A stretch of DNA of 64,000 nt from Bacillus niameyensis (GCF_001375535.1 NZ_LN831197.1:2611230-2675229); one strand, 5' to 3'; shown: positions 7,874 through 16,190, counted from the first letter of the stretch. Numbers and translations are program-made. Notes: a model not told the origin generated them from the letters alone.

Positions 7874-9232
7874 TTAACCTGCAAATTTACCAATAAGCCA
7901 TGGTGCTGCATATAGAATCATAAATAGTACGCCATAATTAACACCTAGACGATGAAGAATTCCTGACACTAATCCTATTAAAAATACACCACCGATATTC
8001 AACCAACCACCATCCATAAAAGCTAGAAGTAAAACAAGCCCGAAAAATAGACCTAAAATAGCTTCATGAGGGATCCATTTAAAAACAAATGTACAAATCT
8101 GTTGAGAAAACTTTACAACAACAAAATAAGTTAAACCTAATGCAACGACTGCACCAATAATGGTGGCCCATATAAAATCAGAGTTAGATAAGATATGGTG
8201 CAAATTATGATCTAAGGAAAATACAGGAGGCGCATTAAACAAGGCATTCGCAGGTCCAATGGCTACCGGAGATAAAGGGATCCCTAGAGCGATAAGCGGA
8301 ATCAATGTACCAGCGATATATGTAGCATTTGTTAAAGCATCCATAGAAGAAATGGCTCTAGATGCCTTTTCTACTGGATCTTTTACCCTGCTTGAAAATA
8401 GTTCACCTAGTAATGCGGTCATCCCAACGGGACTCATAATAAAAGTTAGTGATCCGAGTAAAGAAGCAAAGGCGCTAGTTCCAAGTTCTTTTTTCGTCAA
8501 AATTTTAAACGGATTAGGAAATTCTTTCGTTCTCTTATTTTTGTGTAAGAGAATCGGTTTCTTCCCAAATCTCTCTAAACTATCTCTCTTCCCTTTGTTT
8601 AATAACTCAAACAGAGTAATAATAACAGGTCCAATCGTAATCCCAAGAAAAAAGGATGTAAAAACTGTCGTCTCTTTTGGAACAATACCTATTCCCCAAT
8701 ATAAATGGCGTAATGCCTGAATCAAAATAGCGAAGGGAATAATAGACGCTAATGAAATCCATCTATGTTTACTCATCAAAGCAAGAATGATCGCCCCAAT
8801 AAAAAAAAGCGGATTCGCATAATCCTTTATAACATCTGATAATGGTATAAGAGCATTCGCTAAGAGTAAGCTCACTGGAATGGCTACTAATGTACCAATG
8901 ACAGAACCTGAAGCCATTTTACGAATACTTAAATCGGGCTTCCCATGCTTTTTCAATGTGACGGCATGCTCGACCATCGGAGCTGCCATAACACCACCAG
9001 GCACACCTGCAACAGCGACTGGAACCGAATCCGTTAATTTATTAGCAATAATTGCAGACATAAAAAAGGTAAGAACAACGATTGGCTCTAGCCCTGTTAA
9101 AACTAAAGCAAGTGTCACAGGAGCAATTGTTGCCGTTTCATCTGTTCCAGGTGCAATTCCAATAATCGTGTAAATAACTGCTGCTGCAATGGCCGCTACT
9201 ACCATTTGTATAAGTAAGCTTGGATCTATCAT
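7874..9232 (-). CDS. TctA-family (DUF112) tripartite carboxylate transporter-like permease
   Basis: Large integral membrane protein of 452 residues with about ten to twelve transmembrane segments, assigned to the tripartite tricarboxylate transporter (TctA) superfamily. The evidence is the early IGIAPGTDETATIAPVTLAL segment, VAVAGVPGGVMAAPMVEHA with the following KKHGKPDLSIRKMASGSVIG, and its repeat-like counterpart IPLIALGIPLSPVAIGPANA in the second half. The start ATG shares its A with the stop of the small upstream gene (TAATG), so the two are coupled. No TctC-type periplasmic binding protein is adjacent, so the substrate is open. It lies 44 bp upstream of the mevalonate operon on the same strand and might be co-transcribed with it, which is unproven. 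Confidence 0.8.
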   Translation of the reverse strand: MIDPSLLIQMVVAAIAAAVIYTIIGIAPGTDETATIAPVTLALVLTGLEPIVVLTFFMSAIIANKLTDSVPVAVAGVPGGVMAAPMVEHAVTLKKHGKPDLSIRKMASGSVIGTLVAIPVSLLLANALIPLSDVIKDYANPLFFIGAIILALMSKHRWISLASIIPFAILIQALRHLYWGIGIVPKETTVFTSFFLGITIGPVIITLFELLNKGKRDSLERFGKKPILLHKNKRTKEFPNPFKILTKKELGTSAFASLLGSLTFIMSPVGMTALLGELFSSRVKDPVEKASRAISSMDALTNATYIAGTLIPLIALGIPLSPVAIGPANALFNAPPVFSLDHNLHHILSNSDFIWATIIGAVVALGLTYFVVVKFSQQICTFVFKWIPHEAILGLFFGLVLLLAFMDGGWLNIGGVFLIGLVSGILHRLGVNYGVLFMILYAAPWLIGKFAG

Positions 9233-9492
9233 TATTCTTCATCCTCAACTGTACGAAAAGTTCTTTTCGGCTTAATAATAATGCTACATACAATAATACC
9301 TACTAATGCCCCGGCTAAACCAAAGAAAAGTGGTTTAGGTGGATCATTAGGTGCGATGAAATAACCACCTAGTGTCGTAACACTACAAATTACTAGAGCT
9401 AATACTAACTCCTTTATACTGACAAGATCTTCCCAGACTTCGACATTATTTTTTTCTTCTGGATCTTGGATCTCGCTTTTCTTTTTAATCAA
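9232..9492 (-). CDS. Small membrane partner of the TctA-like permease
   Basis: A protein of 86 residues with two hydrophobic segments (about 30-46 and 56-74) separated by a short loop with APNDPPKP, and charged ends. I choose TTG at 9492 as start: AGGAGG stands seven bases upstream, whereas the more upstream in-frame codon at 9519 has no ribosome binding site. Its stop overlaps the permease start by one base, which indicates a dedicated partner. By position it could play the role of a TctB-type small subunit, but it is shorter than classical TctB and the sequence does not prove it. Confidence 0.7.
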   Translation of the reverse strand: MIKKKSEIQDPEEKNNVEVWEDLVSIKELVLALVICSVTTLGGYFIAPNDPPKPLFFGLAGALVGIIVCSIIIKPKRTFRTVEDEE

Positions 9493-9635
9493 GACAATCC
9501 CTCCTGAACGGCTACCCATCTGCTTTCCTTCATATGTGAAAAAAAGAAATCAATATTGATTATAAGGTAATTGAGAAAAGCTATCAAATAAAGGGCGACT
9601 TTTCAGCATATATCGACGTTACTCTTAGTATGGAC

Positions 9636-9677
9636 TATAAAAAAAACATCTTGCAGAAAATAATCTACAAGATGTTT
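9636..9677 (-). terminator. Rho-independent terminator of the coiled-coil gene
   Basis: On the minus strand a 10-bp stem, AAACATCTTG with CAAGATGTTT (plus-strand 9644-9653 and 9668-9677), is followed by a run of T (A-run at 9638-9646 on the plus strand). Confidence 0.88.
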
Positions 9678-9680
9678 AAA

Positions 9681-10631
9681 TTAAGAAATAATAATGTGTT
9701 GTTCTTCTTCATCTAGTCGTTGCAAATCTTGATTTATTTGATCGCGTTTTCTAGCAAGCTGATCTTGCACCCTTCTCACTTCTTGAAGAACAACATTCAA
9801 CTTATTTTGGGCATCTGTTATTCTCGAGTGAACCATCCAGTCGGAAAAAATATTATCGAAAAAAACATCGGTAAAAGCGAAGAGGTCTTTTTGGTTAATT
9901 TTGAATGAATCCGTTGCAAAATTTTGGACATCCATTAACTCTGTTTCGTAATGTCTTAATGCTCTTTTTGCCCTGTGGACGAGGTCATCTGAACTATTCA
10001 TTTCCGAATATTTCAAAGCCGAAACAATGAGTCCGCCTCCCAAAAAAGTGTCCCACATTGACATACCTTCTGCAGAATCAAGTTTATCCAATGCTGCATC
10101 CAGAGCACGGGTCGCTTTACTGCCAGCATCGCGGGCTTCTTCAATTTCCCTTAGTATAGATCGAAGCTTCACACGCTCATCGGCAATTGTTTGCAACGTC
10201 TGACTAGCTTTAGATTCACTATGCCGGATCCACGCTTCCTTTTCCTTCAAAAAATCTTCCCATTCTTCTTCAACATATGCAAAGTCGGGATTTTCCATTT
10301 CGCGACGTAAATTTTCTGTTTCGCTTTTTAGATCAGTGACCATTTTATCAGCTTCATTATACTTCAACTCTGCTTCCATAGCCTCAGTCATCTCTTTATC
10401 CATCAGTTCATCCCATTTTCCAGTCCATTGATTAATTTTATTAGCAAACGAAAACTTCCCTAACTTCGCAACATCTTGCTGTTCTTTCGTTAACTGTTTA
10501 TGGAGTCGGTCCCGTTGAGCTATCGCTTCATTCAGCTTCTGCTCCGCTCCTTCCAATCTCCTTTTAACTCTATTTCTTTCATTCCTTCTCATTGTTAATT
10601 CTAACTGTCGCTCTTGTATGTTGGATTCCAC
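9681..10631 (-). CDS. Coiled-coil protein of unknown function
   Basis: A 316-residue soluble protein rich in Glu, Lys, Arg and Leu. The first half (about 1-175) is almost entirely heptad-like coiled coil. A short non-coil segment with MSMWDTFLGGGLIVSALKYS near residue 195-215 follows, then another helical stretch and a C-terminal coil with QDQLARKRDQINQDLQRLDE. The start is taken as GTG at 10631, with AGGAGG eight bases upstream; the TTG at 10640 would be too close to it. The gene is single, with its own terminator. The central Gly-rich hydrophobic piece recalls a membrane- or partner-binding hinge. No named family recognised. Confidence 0.75.
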   Translation of the reverse strand: MESNIQERQLELTMRRNERNRVKRRLEGAEQKLNEAIAQRDRLHKQLTKEQQDVAKLGKFSFANKINQWTGKWDELMDKEMTEAMEAELKYNEADKMVTDLKSETENLRREMENPDFAYVEEEWEDFLKEKEAWIRHSESKASQTLQTIADERVKLRSILREIEEARDAGSKATRALDAALDKLDSAEGMSMWDTFLGGGLIVSALKYSEMNSSDDLVHRAKRALRHYETELMDVQNFATDSFKINQKDLFAFTDVFFDNIFSDWMVHSRITDAQNKLNVVLQEVRRVQDQLARKRDQINQDLQRLDEEEQHIIIS

Positions 10632-10792
10632 TGCCAACACCTCCTATCATAAATACGCTCTAATAGTGCGGAGGTTTCATTCTCGTATGAATATTTTACT
10701 CATATTTTAAAATCCCACTCATATTGAATGGATTTCAAGCAAATTCAACTCTATGAATTAGCAGCGCTTGAACGGCGTTAAATTGCTCCTGT

Positions 10793-12007
10793 TTATTGAT
10801 CAAAATATTTATTTAAAACTGCTCTAATTGATTGATTTAATGCATCGACATCAACACTGTCAATTGGTCGATCTTCTATATTATATTTCTTTTTTAGCCA
10901 TAAAATCCTTTTAACACTCTCATCAATTCTTTCTTCACTAATTTCCCCGCTTTCAACCGCAGTCATTAAAGCGTCAAGTACTGCCATTATATTTTCCTCT
11001 TCACGCGATACTAAAATAATATCGCTACCAGCATTTACAGACTGGACGGCCGCATCTCCAATATCATAATGATTTGTAATAGCCTTCATCGTAAGATCAT
11101 CCGTAATCACTACACCAGTAAAGCCGAGCTGGCTTCTCAATAGTTGGCTAATAATTTCATTCGACATGGAAGATGGGGATACTGGGTCTAACTCTGGTAT
11201 TAGAATATGAGCAACCATCACAATATCGGCCCCTTGATCAATTGCCTCTTTAAAAGGAATTAATTCTAGCTGATTTAACTCTTCTAATGATTTTTGCACG
11301 ACAGGTAATTCGAGGTGTGAATCAACCGATGTATCGCCATGACCAGGAAAATGTTTAATAACTGACATTACTTTTTGTGATTGAATTCCCTTCATAGTAG
11401 CAATTCCTAATTCACTTACTAAATCGGCCTGGTCACCAAAAGAACGATTATTGATGATCGGATTGTTAGGATTATTGTTCACATCTAGGACTGGAGCAAA
11501 ATCAAGATTAAAACCGAACGCACTCAACTGATCGCCTAAAAGCTTCCCAATTTCGAAGGAAAATAACGAATTATCGATACGCCCAATCTCTTCATTTGTT
11601 GGTAGTTTAAGCACACTATTTGGCAATCTGGAAACTTGGCCACCTTCTTGGTCTACACCTAAAAGAAGAGGAATTCGATTCTCTTTATTTTCTGCCTTTA
11701 TTTGATTAAGCAGCTCTAAAGATTGGTATGAACCAAGCAGGTTCTCCGCATAAAGAATTATTCCTCCAACCTTTTTTTCTTTGATAAACATCCTAGATGT
11801 TTCTGTTAAAGTCGTATCATCCAAACCAACCATCAGCATTTGCCCAATCTTTTCCTCTAAGCTCAATTCTTCAATAAGAATGTTTTTATTTTGATTTGAT
11901 TGTTGTTGCTCCGGAATCGCTTTATTATTCCTTGACAACATAAAGTAAAGAACGATTCCAGCAATAAGCATGACGACAAGAAATATCCAACCCATTTTTT
12001 TATACAT
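10793..12007 (-). CDS. nagZ: Beta-N-acetylhexosaminidase (glycoside hydrolase family 3)
   Basis: Hydrolyses terminal N-acetylglucosamine from peptidoglycan fragments during cell-wall recycling. The 404-residue protein has an N-terminal membrane anchor (residues 5-24) and one GH3 TIM-barrel domain. Seen: EKIGQMLMVG, LLLGVDQEGGQVSRLP, the NagZ-type His/Asp loop KHFPGHGDTSVDSH (218-231), and the nucleophile segment VITDDLTMKAI with Asp303. It lacks the second C-terminal domain of B. subtilis NagZ, so it is the short single-domain form. The anchor suggests the catalytic domain faces the cell wall. The gene is monocistronic; the intergenic space downstream (10632-10792) shows no obvious terminator. 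Confidence 0.92.
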   Translation of the reverse strand: MYKKMGWIFLVVMLIAGIVLYFMLSRNNKAIPEQQQSNQNKNILIEELSLEEKIGQMLMVGLDDTTLTETSRMFIKEKKVGGIILYAENLLGSYQSLELLNQIKAENKENRIPLLLGVDQEGGQVSRLPNSVLKLPTNEEIGRIDNSLFSFEIGKLLGDQLSAFGFNLDFAPVLDVNNNPNNPIINNRSFGDQADLVSELGIATMKGIQSQKVMSVIKHFPGHGDTSVDSHLELPVVQKSLEELNQLELIPFKEAIDQGADIVMVAHILIPELDPVSPSSMSNEIISQLLRSQLGFTGVVITDDLTMKAITNHYDIGDAAVQSVNAGSDIILVSREEENIMAVLDALMTAVESGEISEERIDESVKRILWLKKKYNIEDRPIDSVDVDALNQSIRAVLNKYFDQ

Positions 12008-12097
12008 TATGCCTCCACACGGGTCATGACTTTGTTTTCATATATATTATTCTTTTTCACTCATACAGATTCCCCTCCGTTTTTTGAAAAATTTAAA

Positions 12098-12126
12098 TTG
12101 ACTTTTTTCCAACATATCGTTATATT
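12098..12126 (+). promoter_or_regulatory. SigA-type promoter for the ABC-F leader
   Basis: TTGACT (12098-12103) and TATATT (12121-12126) are separated by exactly 17 bases. Transcription should begin near 12133, just upstream of the leader peptide ribosome binding site. Confidence 0.8.
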
Positions 12127-12162
12127 GACAATAACTAATATTCGAAAGGGTGACCCAATTAC

Positions 12163-12174
12163 ATGAAGTACTAA
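12163..12174 (+). CDS. Leader peptide Met-Lys-Tyr of the ABC-F attenuator
   Basis: ATG AAG TAC TAA, with the ribosome binding site GGTGA at 12149-12153, nine bases upstream. The stop codon overlaps the first base-pairing segment of the attenuator, which is what gives such a tiny frame a plausible sensory role. A longer GTG-initiated frame in another register (from 12150) has no comparable logic. Confidence 0.6.
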   Translation: MKY

Positions 12175-12327
12175 TCCTATTTTTGAAAGCAATCGAATGG
12201 AGCAATGGCTATGAACAGATCACAAGTCTGTTTTCTTACCCATGCTTTCATACGAGCTTTTTCAGAATAGGATTGGTTATCATTTGGGGACAAAGGAGGG
12301 GTCTCTCTCTATTTGTCGTGCACCCAT

Positions 12328-12360
12328 GCCTCCTATTCTGAATGAATTAGGAGGCTTTTT
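12328..12360 (+). terminator. Attenuation terminator before the ABC-F gene
   Basis: GCCTCCTA (12328-12335) pairs with TAGGAGGC (12348-12355) and is followed by TTTTT (12356-12360). It sits about 80 bases before the coding start rather than after a gene, so it acts as a conditional attenuator. Confidence 0.88.
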
Positions 12361-12438
12361 GTGTCTCCATTTAAAATCGCCTTGTCGGCACTAGTTTTTT
12401 GGACGCCAAAGCTAGACAAGAAGAACGGAGATGATCAC

Positions 12439-14007
12439 ATGCTTGTACTAGAAGCAAAAAATGTTAAATTTTATGTTCGAGATCGTTTGTTATTTGATAT
12501 TGAACATTTACAAATTCAACAACAAGATCGGATTGGATTAGTTGGTAAAAATGGTAGCGGGAAAACAACTTTAATGGAACTTTTAACACAAATGAGACAG
12601 CCGGATTCAGGGAGTATTATTTCATATGCGAATACAGAGCTTCTTCCACAACTTAAAAATACAAATACAACTAAAAGTGGCGGGGAAGTTACACAGGACT
12701 ACATTAACCGTGCCCTTGCCAAAAAACCCGAGATCTTAATGGCGGATGAACCAACAACTAATTTAGATACAGAGCATATTGAAAAACTTGAAAAGCAACT
12801 GCATAGATGGCAAGGTGCATTAGTTCTTGTTTCCCATGATCGCGAATTTCTCGATTCCCTTTGTACAACCATTTGGGAGTTGGAAAATGGAAAAGTGACT
12901 ATATATAAAGGAAATTATTCCGATTATGTCGAGCAAAAAGATATAGAACGACAGCAGCAGGAAAATGCTTATGAGCAATATGAAAAAAAGAAAAAGCAAT
13001 TAGAAGAGGCACTCGTCTTAAAAGAACAAAAAGCGGAACGCGCTACAAAGTTGCCGAAGAAAACGAGTGCTTCAGAGGCGAGAATCACTGGGGCAAAACC
13101 ATATTTTGCGAATAAGCAAAAAAAGCTTCGGAAAGCAGCGAAAGCGATTGAGACCCGCTTGGAGAAGTTGGAAAAGGTCGAAAAAGTAAAAGATCAGCCT
13201 GCGATTAAGATGAATTTGCCAAACGAAGAAGCTTTTAAAGGGCGAATTATTCTACGGGTAGAAAATGTTTCATGTAATATAGGCCAACGAATTCTTTGGA
13301 GTGAAGCAAGCTTCCATGTAAAAGGTGGCGATAAGGTCGCGATTATTGGTGCAAATGGTAGCGGAAAGACAACGTTAATCAAAAAAGTTATTCATCAGGA
13401 AGAAGGAATCACCCTCTCTCCTTCCGTAAAATTAGGATATTTTAGTCAAAATTTAGACGTTCTCGATCCAAGTCAATCGATTCTAGAAAATGTCCGCTCT
13501 ACATCCGGGCAAGAAGAGAGCTTTATTCGAACCGTGTTGGCTAGACTCCATTTTTATAGAGATGATGTGTACAAAAAGGTAGAGGTGTTAAGTGGTGGAG
13601 AGCGTGTTAAAGTTGCCTTTGCTAAATTATTTGTTGGTGATGTCAACACGATCATCCTGGATGAGCCGACAAATTTCCTTGACATTCAAGCTGTGGAAGC
13701 ACTAGAATCGCTCTTACAAGAATATGAAGGAACCGTTCTTTTCGTTTCCCATGACCGGCGCTTTATTCATTCGATTGCCAATCAAATTTTATCAATCGAG
13801 AATGAGCAAATCCACCTATTTGAAGGAACATTTGAGGAATATCAAATCGGTAATTTCCAGGGTAAACGCGATCTCAAGGAAGATGAGCTGCTTGTAATTG
13901 AAACGAAAATCTCCGATGTACTTAGTAGACTAAGTTTAGAACCTTCGGAAGAGCTTGAAGCAGAATTCCAACGTTTATTAAAGGAAAAGAAAAAAATTAG
14001 TAAGTAA
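12439..14007 (+). CDS. ABC-F ribosome protection protein (VmlR/Vga-like)
   Basis: Soluble twin-ATPase protein expected to bind the ribosomal E site and dislodge antibiotics such as lincosamides, pleuromutilins or streptogramin A. There are two ABC domains. NBD1 has Walker A GKNGSGKTT, the divergent signature KSGGE and Walker B ILMADEPTTNLD. A charged linker (about 190-265) follows. NBD2 has GANGSGKTT, LSGGERVKVAFAKL and IILDEPTNFLD. There are no transmembrane segments. The short first domain lacking a normal LSGGQ and the QDYINRALAKKPE stretch resemble VmlR/VgaA rather than housekeeping EttA/Uup. The start is ATG at 12439 (GGAG eight bases upstream); the upstream GTG at 12361 lies next to the terminator. 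The antibiotic-type attenuator upstream supports a resistance role. Exact drug spectrum cannot be read from sequence. Confidence 0.88.
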   Translation: MLVLEAKNVKFYVRDRLLFDIEHLQIQQQDRIGLVGKNGSGKTTLMELLTQMRQPDSGSIISYANTELLPQLKNTNTTKSGGEVTQDYINRALAKKPEILMADEPTTNLDTEHIEKLEKQLHRWQGALVLVSHDREFLDSLCTTIWELENGKVTIYKGNYSDYVEQKDIERQQQENAYEQYEKKKKQLEEALVLKEQKAERATKLPKKTSASEARITGAKPYFANKQKKLRKAAKAIETRLEKLEKVEKVKDQPAIKMNLPNEEAFKGRIILRVENVSCNIGQRILWSEASFHVKGGDKVAIIGANGSGKTTLIKKVIHQEEGITLSPSVKLGYFSQNLDVLDPSQSILENVRSTSGQEESFIRTVLARLHFYRDDVYKKVEVLSGGERVKVAFAKLFVGDVNTIILDEPTNFLDIQAVEALESLLQEYEGTVLFVSHDRRFIHSIANQILSIENEQIHLFEGTFEEYQIGNFQGKRDLKEDELLVIETKISDVLSRLSLEPSEELEAEFQRLLKEKKKISK

Positions 14008-14020
14008 TTGTAAAATTATC

Positions 14021-14050
14021 GGCTTCTACTACGAAATTGTGGTAGAAGCC
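14021..14050 (+). terminator. Strong hairpin after the ABC-F gene
   Basis: GGCTTCTACTAC (14021-14032) pairs with GTGGTAGAAGCC (14039-14050) with one G-U pair and a six-base loop. A weak T-rich tail (CAGCTTTTCT) follows. It is probably a terminator, and it stands where a fluoride riboswitch could have been expected for the following fluC genes, but it shows no such motif. Confidence 0.55.
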
Positions 14051-14088
14051 CAGCTTTTCTGTAATACTTTCTATAGAGGTGGAATCCT

Positions 14089-14490
14089 TTGAAATATATA
14101 TTAGTCGGATTAGCTGGAATAATCGGAGCTTCTTTACGATATTTAGTGGGTATTTACTTTAACGAATGGTGGTTCCATGACTTTCCACTCGCAACATTTT
14201 TAACCAATATAGTCGGATGTTTTTTATTAGGCTGGCTCACTACATCTTTCCCCCGTTTTAAGTCTCTTCCCCCCTATCTTATAACGGCTTTAGGAACCGG
14301 CTTGATTGGATCCTTTACAACCTTTTCTACCTTTAGTGTTGAAACGGTGGAGTTAATTCAAGCATCAAAATGGGAAATAGCCGCTCTTTATGTTTTAGCG
14401 AGCTTTTGGGGTGGTCTCACTTTTTCCTTGTTAGGTTATAAATTGGGGAGTAGAAAAAGGCAGATCACGAATGAGGTGAGACAGAAGTGA
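14089..14490 (+). CDS. fluC1: Fluoride channel FluC subunit 1 (CrcB)
   Basis: Small dual-topology membrane protein that exports fluoride ions. The 133 residues contain four hydrophobic segments. Family signatures are GIIGASLRYLVG near the N-terminus, FLTNIVGCFLLGWL in the second segment, and LIGSFTTFSTFSVETVEL with the Phe-box and Thr residues that line the pore. The start is TTG at 14089 behind AGAGGTGG. The last bases overlap the next fluC gene by four (GTGA). Gram-positive bacteria often carry two unequal FluC genes whose products are thought to form an antiparallel heterodimer, which this pairing suggests. Confidence 0.92.
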   Translation: MKYILVGLAGIIGASLRYLVGIYFNEWWFHDFPLATFLTNIVGCFLLGWLTTSFPRFKSLPPYLITALGTGLIGSFTTFSTFSVETVELIQASKWEIAALYVLASFWGGLTFSLLGYKLGSRKRQITNEVRQK

Positions 14491-14846
14491 ATATTCTATT
14501 TGTTGCAATCGGCGGTTTTTTTGGAGCGATTTCTCGTTTCGGGGTGAACAATTGGATAAAGAGTCGCTTCCATGCACATTTTCCGATTGCCACACTAATG
14601 GTCAATCTCGTTGGCTCATTTCTACTAGGTCTCTTAATTGGCGCAAAACTCGGTCATACTTGGGAGCTACTTTTGGGAACTGGCTTTATGGGAGCTTTTA
14701 CGACATTCTCAACATTTAAGTTAGATAGTATTCAGTTGTGGAACAATACACAAGGCAAAAGCATGACCCTTTATTTAAGTGCTAGTTATACTTTTGGAAT
14801 CCTGCTTGCATTAATAGGAATGAGGATGGGGATGATGTTTGGTTAA
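14487..14846 (+). CDS. fluC2: Fluoride channel FluC subunit 2 (CrcB)
   Basis: Second FluC/CrcB subunit, 119 residues and four transmembrane segments. Motifs are GGFFGAISRFGVNNWI, ATLMVNLVGSFLLGLLIGA (the Asn-containing pore helix) and GTGFMGAFTTFSTFKLD with the Phe-box. The GTG start lies inside the end of fluC1 (four-base overlap), so the two are translationally coupled and probably made in equal amounts. It is shorter and more hydrophobic than fluC1. No terminator is evident before the convergent EcsC-family gene fourteen bases away. Confidence 0.92.
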   Translation: MNILFVAIGGFFGAISRFGVNNWIKSRFHAHFPIATLMVNLVGSFLLGLLIGAKLGHTWELLLGTGFMGAFTTFSTFKLDSIQLWNNTQGKSMTLYLSASYTFGILLALIGMRMGMMFG

Positions 14847-14860
14847 CTCCAATAGGGTAA

Positions 14861-15583
14861 TCATCTTTCAACCCCATCCGCCAACAAACGTAGTCTATAA
14901 CTGTTCATAGCCGTCTCCCCTAAATGATCTAAGAGATTATAGTTTGCATACGCACCGACAACGGCACCGAATCCCGGAATTAATTGCAGCATTTTAACTA
15001 AATCAATATAATCCCGATATTCCTGCTGGAAAACTCTCCAATCCACATCGCGGAGCTCCTGCTTTCTTTCTTCCCAGTTTTCAATTGTAGCGAATGTTTC
15101 TCTGCGTTTCTCATCGCTGGAAAAAGCCAATTGGAATACATGTAAAAGGAAGAGACGTTCTTCATATTCATTTGTATCAAACCCATAAATAGCTGCAGCT
15201 TCGAATAAAAATTTCATTTTGATCGATAAAAGTAACGGAAAATCAGCAAGGCCAAGCAAGATTCCACCAGCCCCTGTTCCAGCCCCTTCAATGACAGCTG
15301 TTTTCCGATACGCAGAAAGTTTTTCGCGTAGAAGATCATCCCGTTCTTCTAGACTTAATTCCGTAAAATTCCCTTTTCGGGTCGTCATATTGGAACCGAC
15401 GAGAGTAGTTTTTACCATTCCTTTAATGCTTTCTGTCATAATTCGATGAGCCTTCTCTGGAATAAGTCCATTTACTTTTAATTGTGCTTGTTTCGATAAG
15501 CGATTGAGAAGACTTGACCGTTTGCTAACTTTTCTTTTCCAGCCCGCCAGCTCTTCACTTACTTTACTTTGATAACCAGTCAT
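14861..15583 (-). CDS. EcsC-family protein
   Basis: A 240-residue protein assigned to the EcsC family from the core AVIEGAGTGAGGILLGLADFPLLLSIKMKF and the following AAAIYGFDTNEYEERLFLLH, plus the C-terminal MLQLIPGFGAVVGAYANYNLLDHLGETA. Glycine-rich hydrophobic stretches at about 100-125 and 200-218 suggest peripheral or partial membrane insertion. The start is ATG at 15583 with GGGGATG about nine bases upstream, instead of the earlier ATG that directly abuts it. EcsC of B. subtilis accompanies the EcsAB ABC transporter, but no such transporter is here; this is a stand-alone paralogue whose function is unknown. Confidence 0.85.
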   Translation of the reverse strand: MTGYQSKVSEELAGWKRKVSKRSSLLNRLSKQAQLKVNGLIPEKAHRIMTESIKGMVKTTLVGSNMTTRKGNFTELSLEERDDLLREKLSAYRKTAVIEGAGTGAGGILLGLADFPLLLSIKMKFLFEAAAIYGFDTNEYEERLFLLHVFQLAFSSDEKRRETFATIENWEERKQELRDVDWRVFQQEYRDYIDLVKMLQLIPGFGAVVGAYANYNLLDHLGETAMNSYRLRLLADGVER

Positions 15584-15699
15584 AAGAATCATCCCCTAAT
15601 TTTATTACTGTATAGCGCTAAATGCATTATTTCCTCAATGTATATTTGTATACGATTTCGGATAGGAAAAGATTCATATATGGACCTTTTTAAAAAGCT

Positions 15700-15867
15700 T
15701 TACTTACCTCTTTGCATTAATAATACATCTATCTTTGTTTCTATTCTCTGCAAGGTTTGGAGTAAATCCGTCAGTTGATCTTCTTTATAACGAATTACAT
15801 TCGTGTCTTTTAAAGCTAAAGGATATTGCCCAATAGATGATTGTTGGTAATCTTTCAAAGTTTTCAT
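15700..15867 (-). CDS. Small hypothetical protein
   Basis: A 55-residue protein starting MKTLKDYQQS and ending in a predicted helix DQLTDLLQTLQRIETKIDVLL, which has heptad-like leucine spacing. GAGGAG lies 13 bases upstream of ATG 15867; an in-frame TTG at 15876 or ATG at 15891 are alternatives. It is single, and the region between it and the EcsC gene (15584-15699) shows no other feature. I do not recognise a family. The regular helix and reading frame length suggest a real gene, but confidence is modest. Confidence 0.5.
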   Translation of the reverse strand: MKTLKDYQQSSIGQYPLALKDTNVIRYKEDQLTDLLQTLQRIETKIDVLLMQRGK

Positions 15868-16004
15868 ATTTACCAATCCACTCCTCTTCATTGCTAAATA
15901 AGTTAAGGCCGTTCTTAATAATGAACATAAAGTTATTATATATTATTGAACTAGTCATGACAATATATAATAACTAAAGGGGCTGTCCTATAAGTCCCTC
16001 GAAT

Positions 16005-16050
16005 AAAACAGGAGGAGAAAAATGACACTGTTTTCTCCTCCTGTTTTTGT
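16005..16050. terminator. Very long perfect hairpin
   Basis: A 17-bp perfect stem (16005-16021 with 16031-16047) contains CAGGAGGAG and its complement around a nine-base loop, with T-rich sequence on the plus side and A-rich sequence before it. It can terminate on either strand. No gene ends immediately before it on the plus strand. Confidence 0.65.
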
Positions 16051-16190
16051 ATCTTTTTGCTTATTACCTGAATCAAAATCGTCCTCCCTATGAATGTTGT
16101 GTGGTAACTTCATTTTACTAGATAGGACGGTTTTTTTTGTGCACTTTTTTTGTAGATATATGTTAAAAATAATCGTTTCATTTTAAGCAC

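Larger units (their letters stand above)
12133..12438 (+). promoter_or_regulatory. Attenuator leader of the ABC-F gene (anti-antiterminator / antiterminator / terminator)
   Basis: Three mutually exclusive pairings can be read directly. Segment A (AATCCTATT, 12173-12181) pairs with segment B (12261-12274). Segment B, TTCAGAATAGGA (12261-12272), is perfectly complementary over 12 bases to segment C, TCCTATTCTGAA (12331-12342). Segment C overlaps the 5' arm of a T-tailed terminator (12328-12360). A three-codon upstream frame, Met-Lys-Tyr-stop, ends at 12174 inside segment A, with GGTGA nine bases before its ATG. A drug-stalled ribosome at that stop would cover A, free B to pair with C, and prevent termination. 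This is the logic known for antibiotic-inducible ABC-F genes of Bacillus and Listeria. A second possible hairpin (CTTGTC 12381-12386 with GACAAG 12415-12420) lies before the coding start. Confidence 0.8.

Noticed and set aside
12150-12341. Open frame of 63 codons across the ABC-F leader
   Set aside because: It runs through the pairing segments of the attenuator. The short Met-Lys-Tyr frame explains the leader better, with a ribosome binding site at the right distance.
14007-14089. Fluoride riboswitch before fluC1
   Set aside because: The conserved core is not visible. Only a hairpin and a weak tail are seen.
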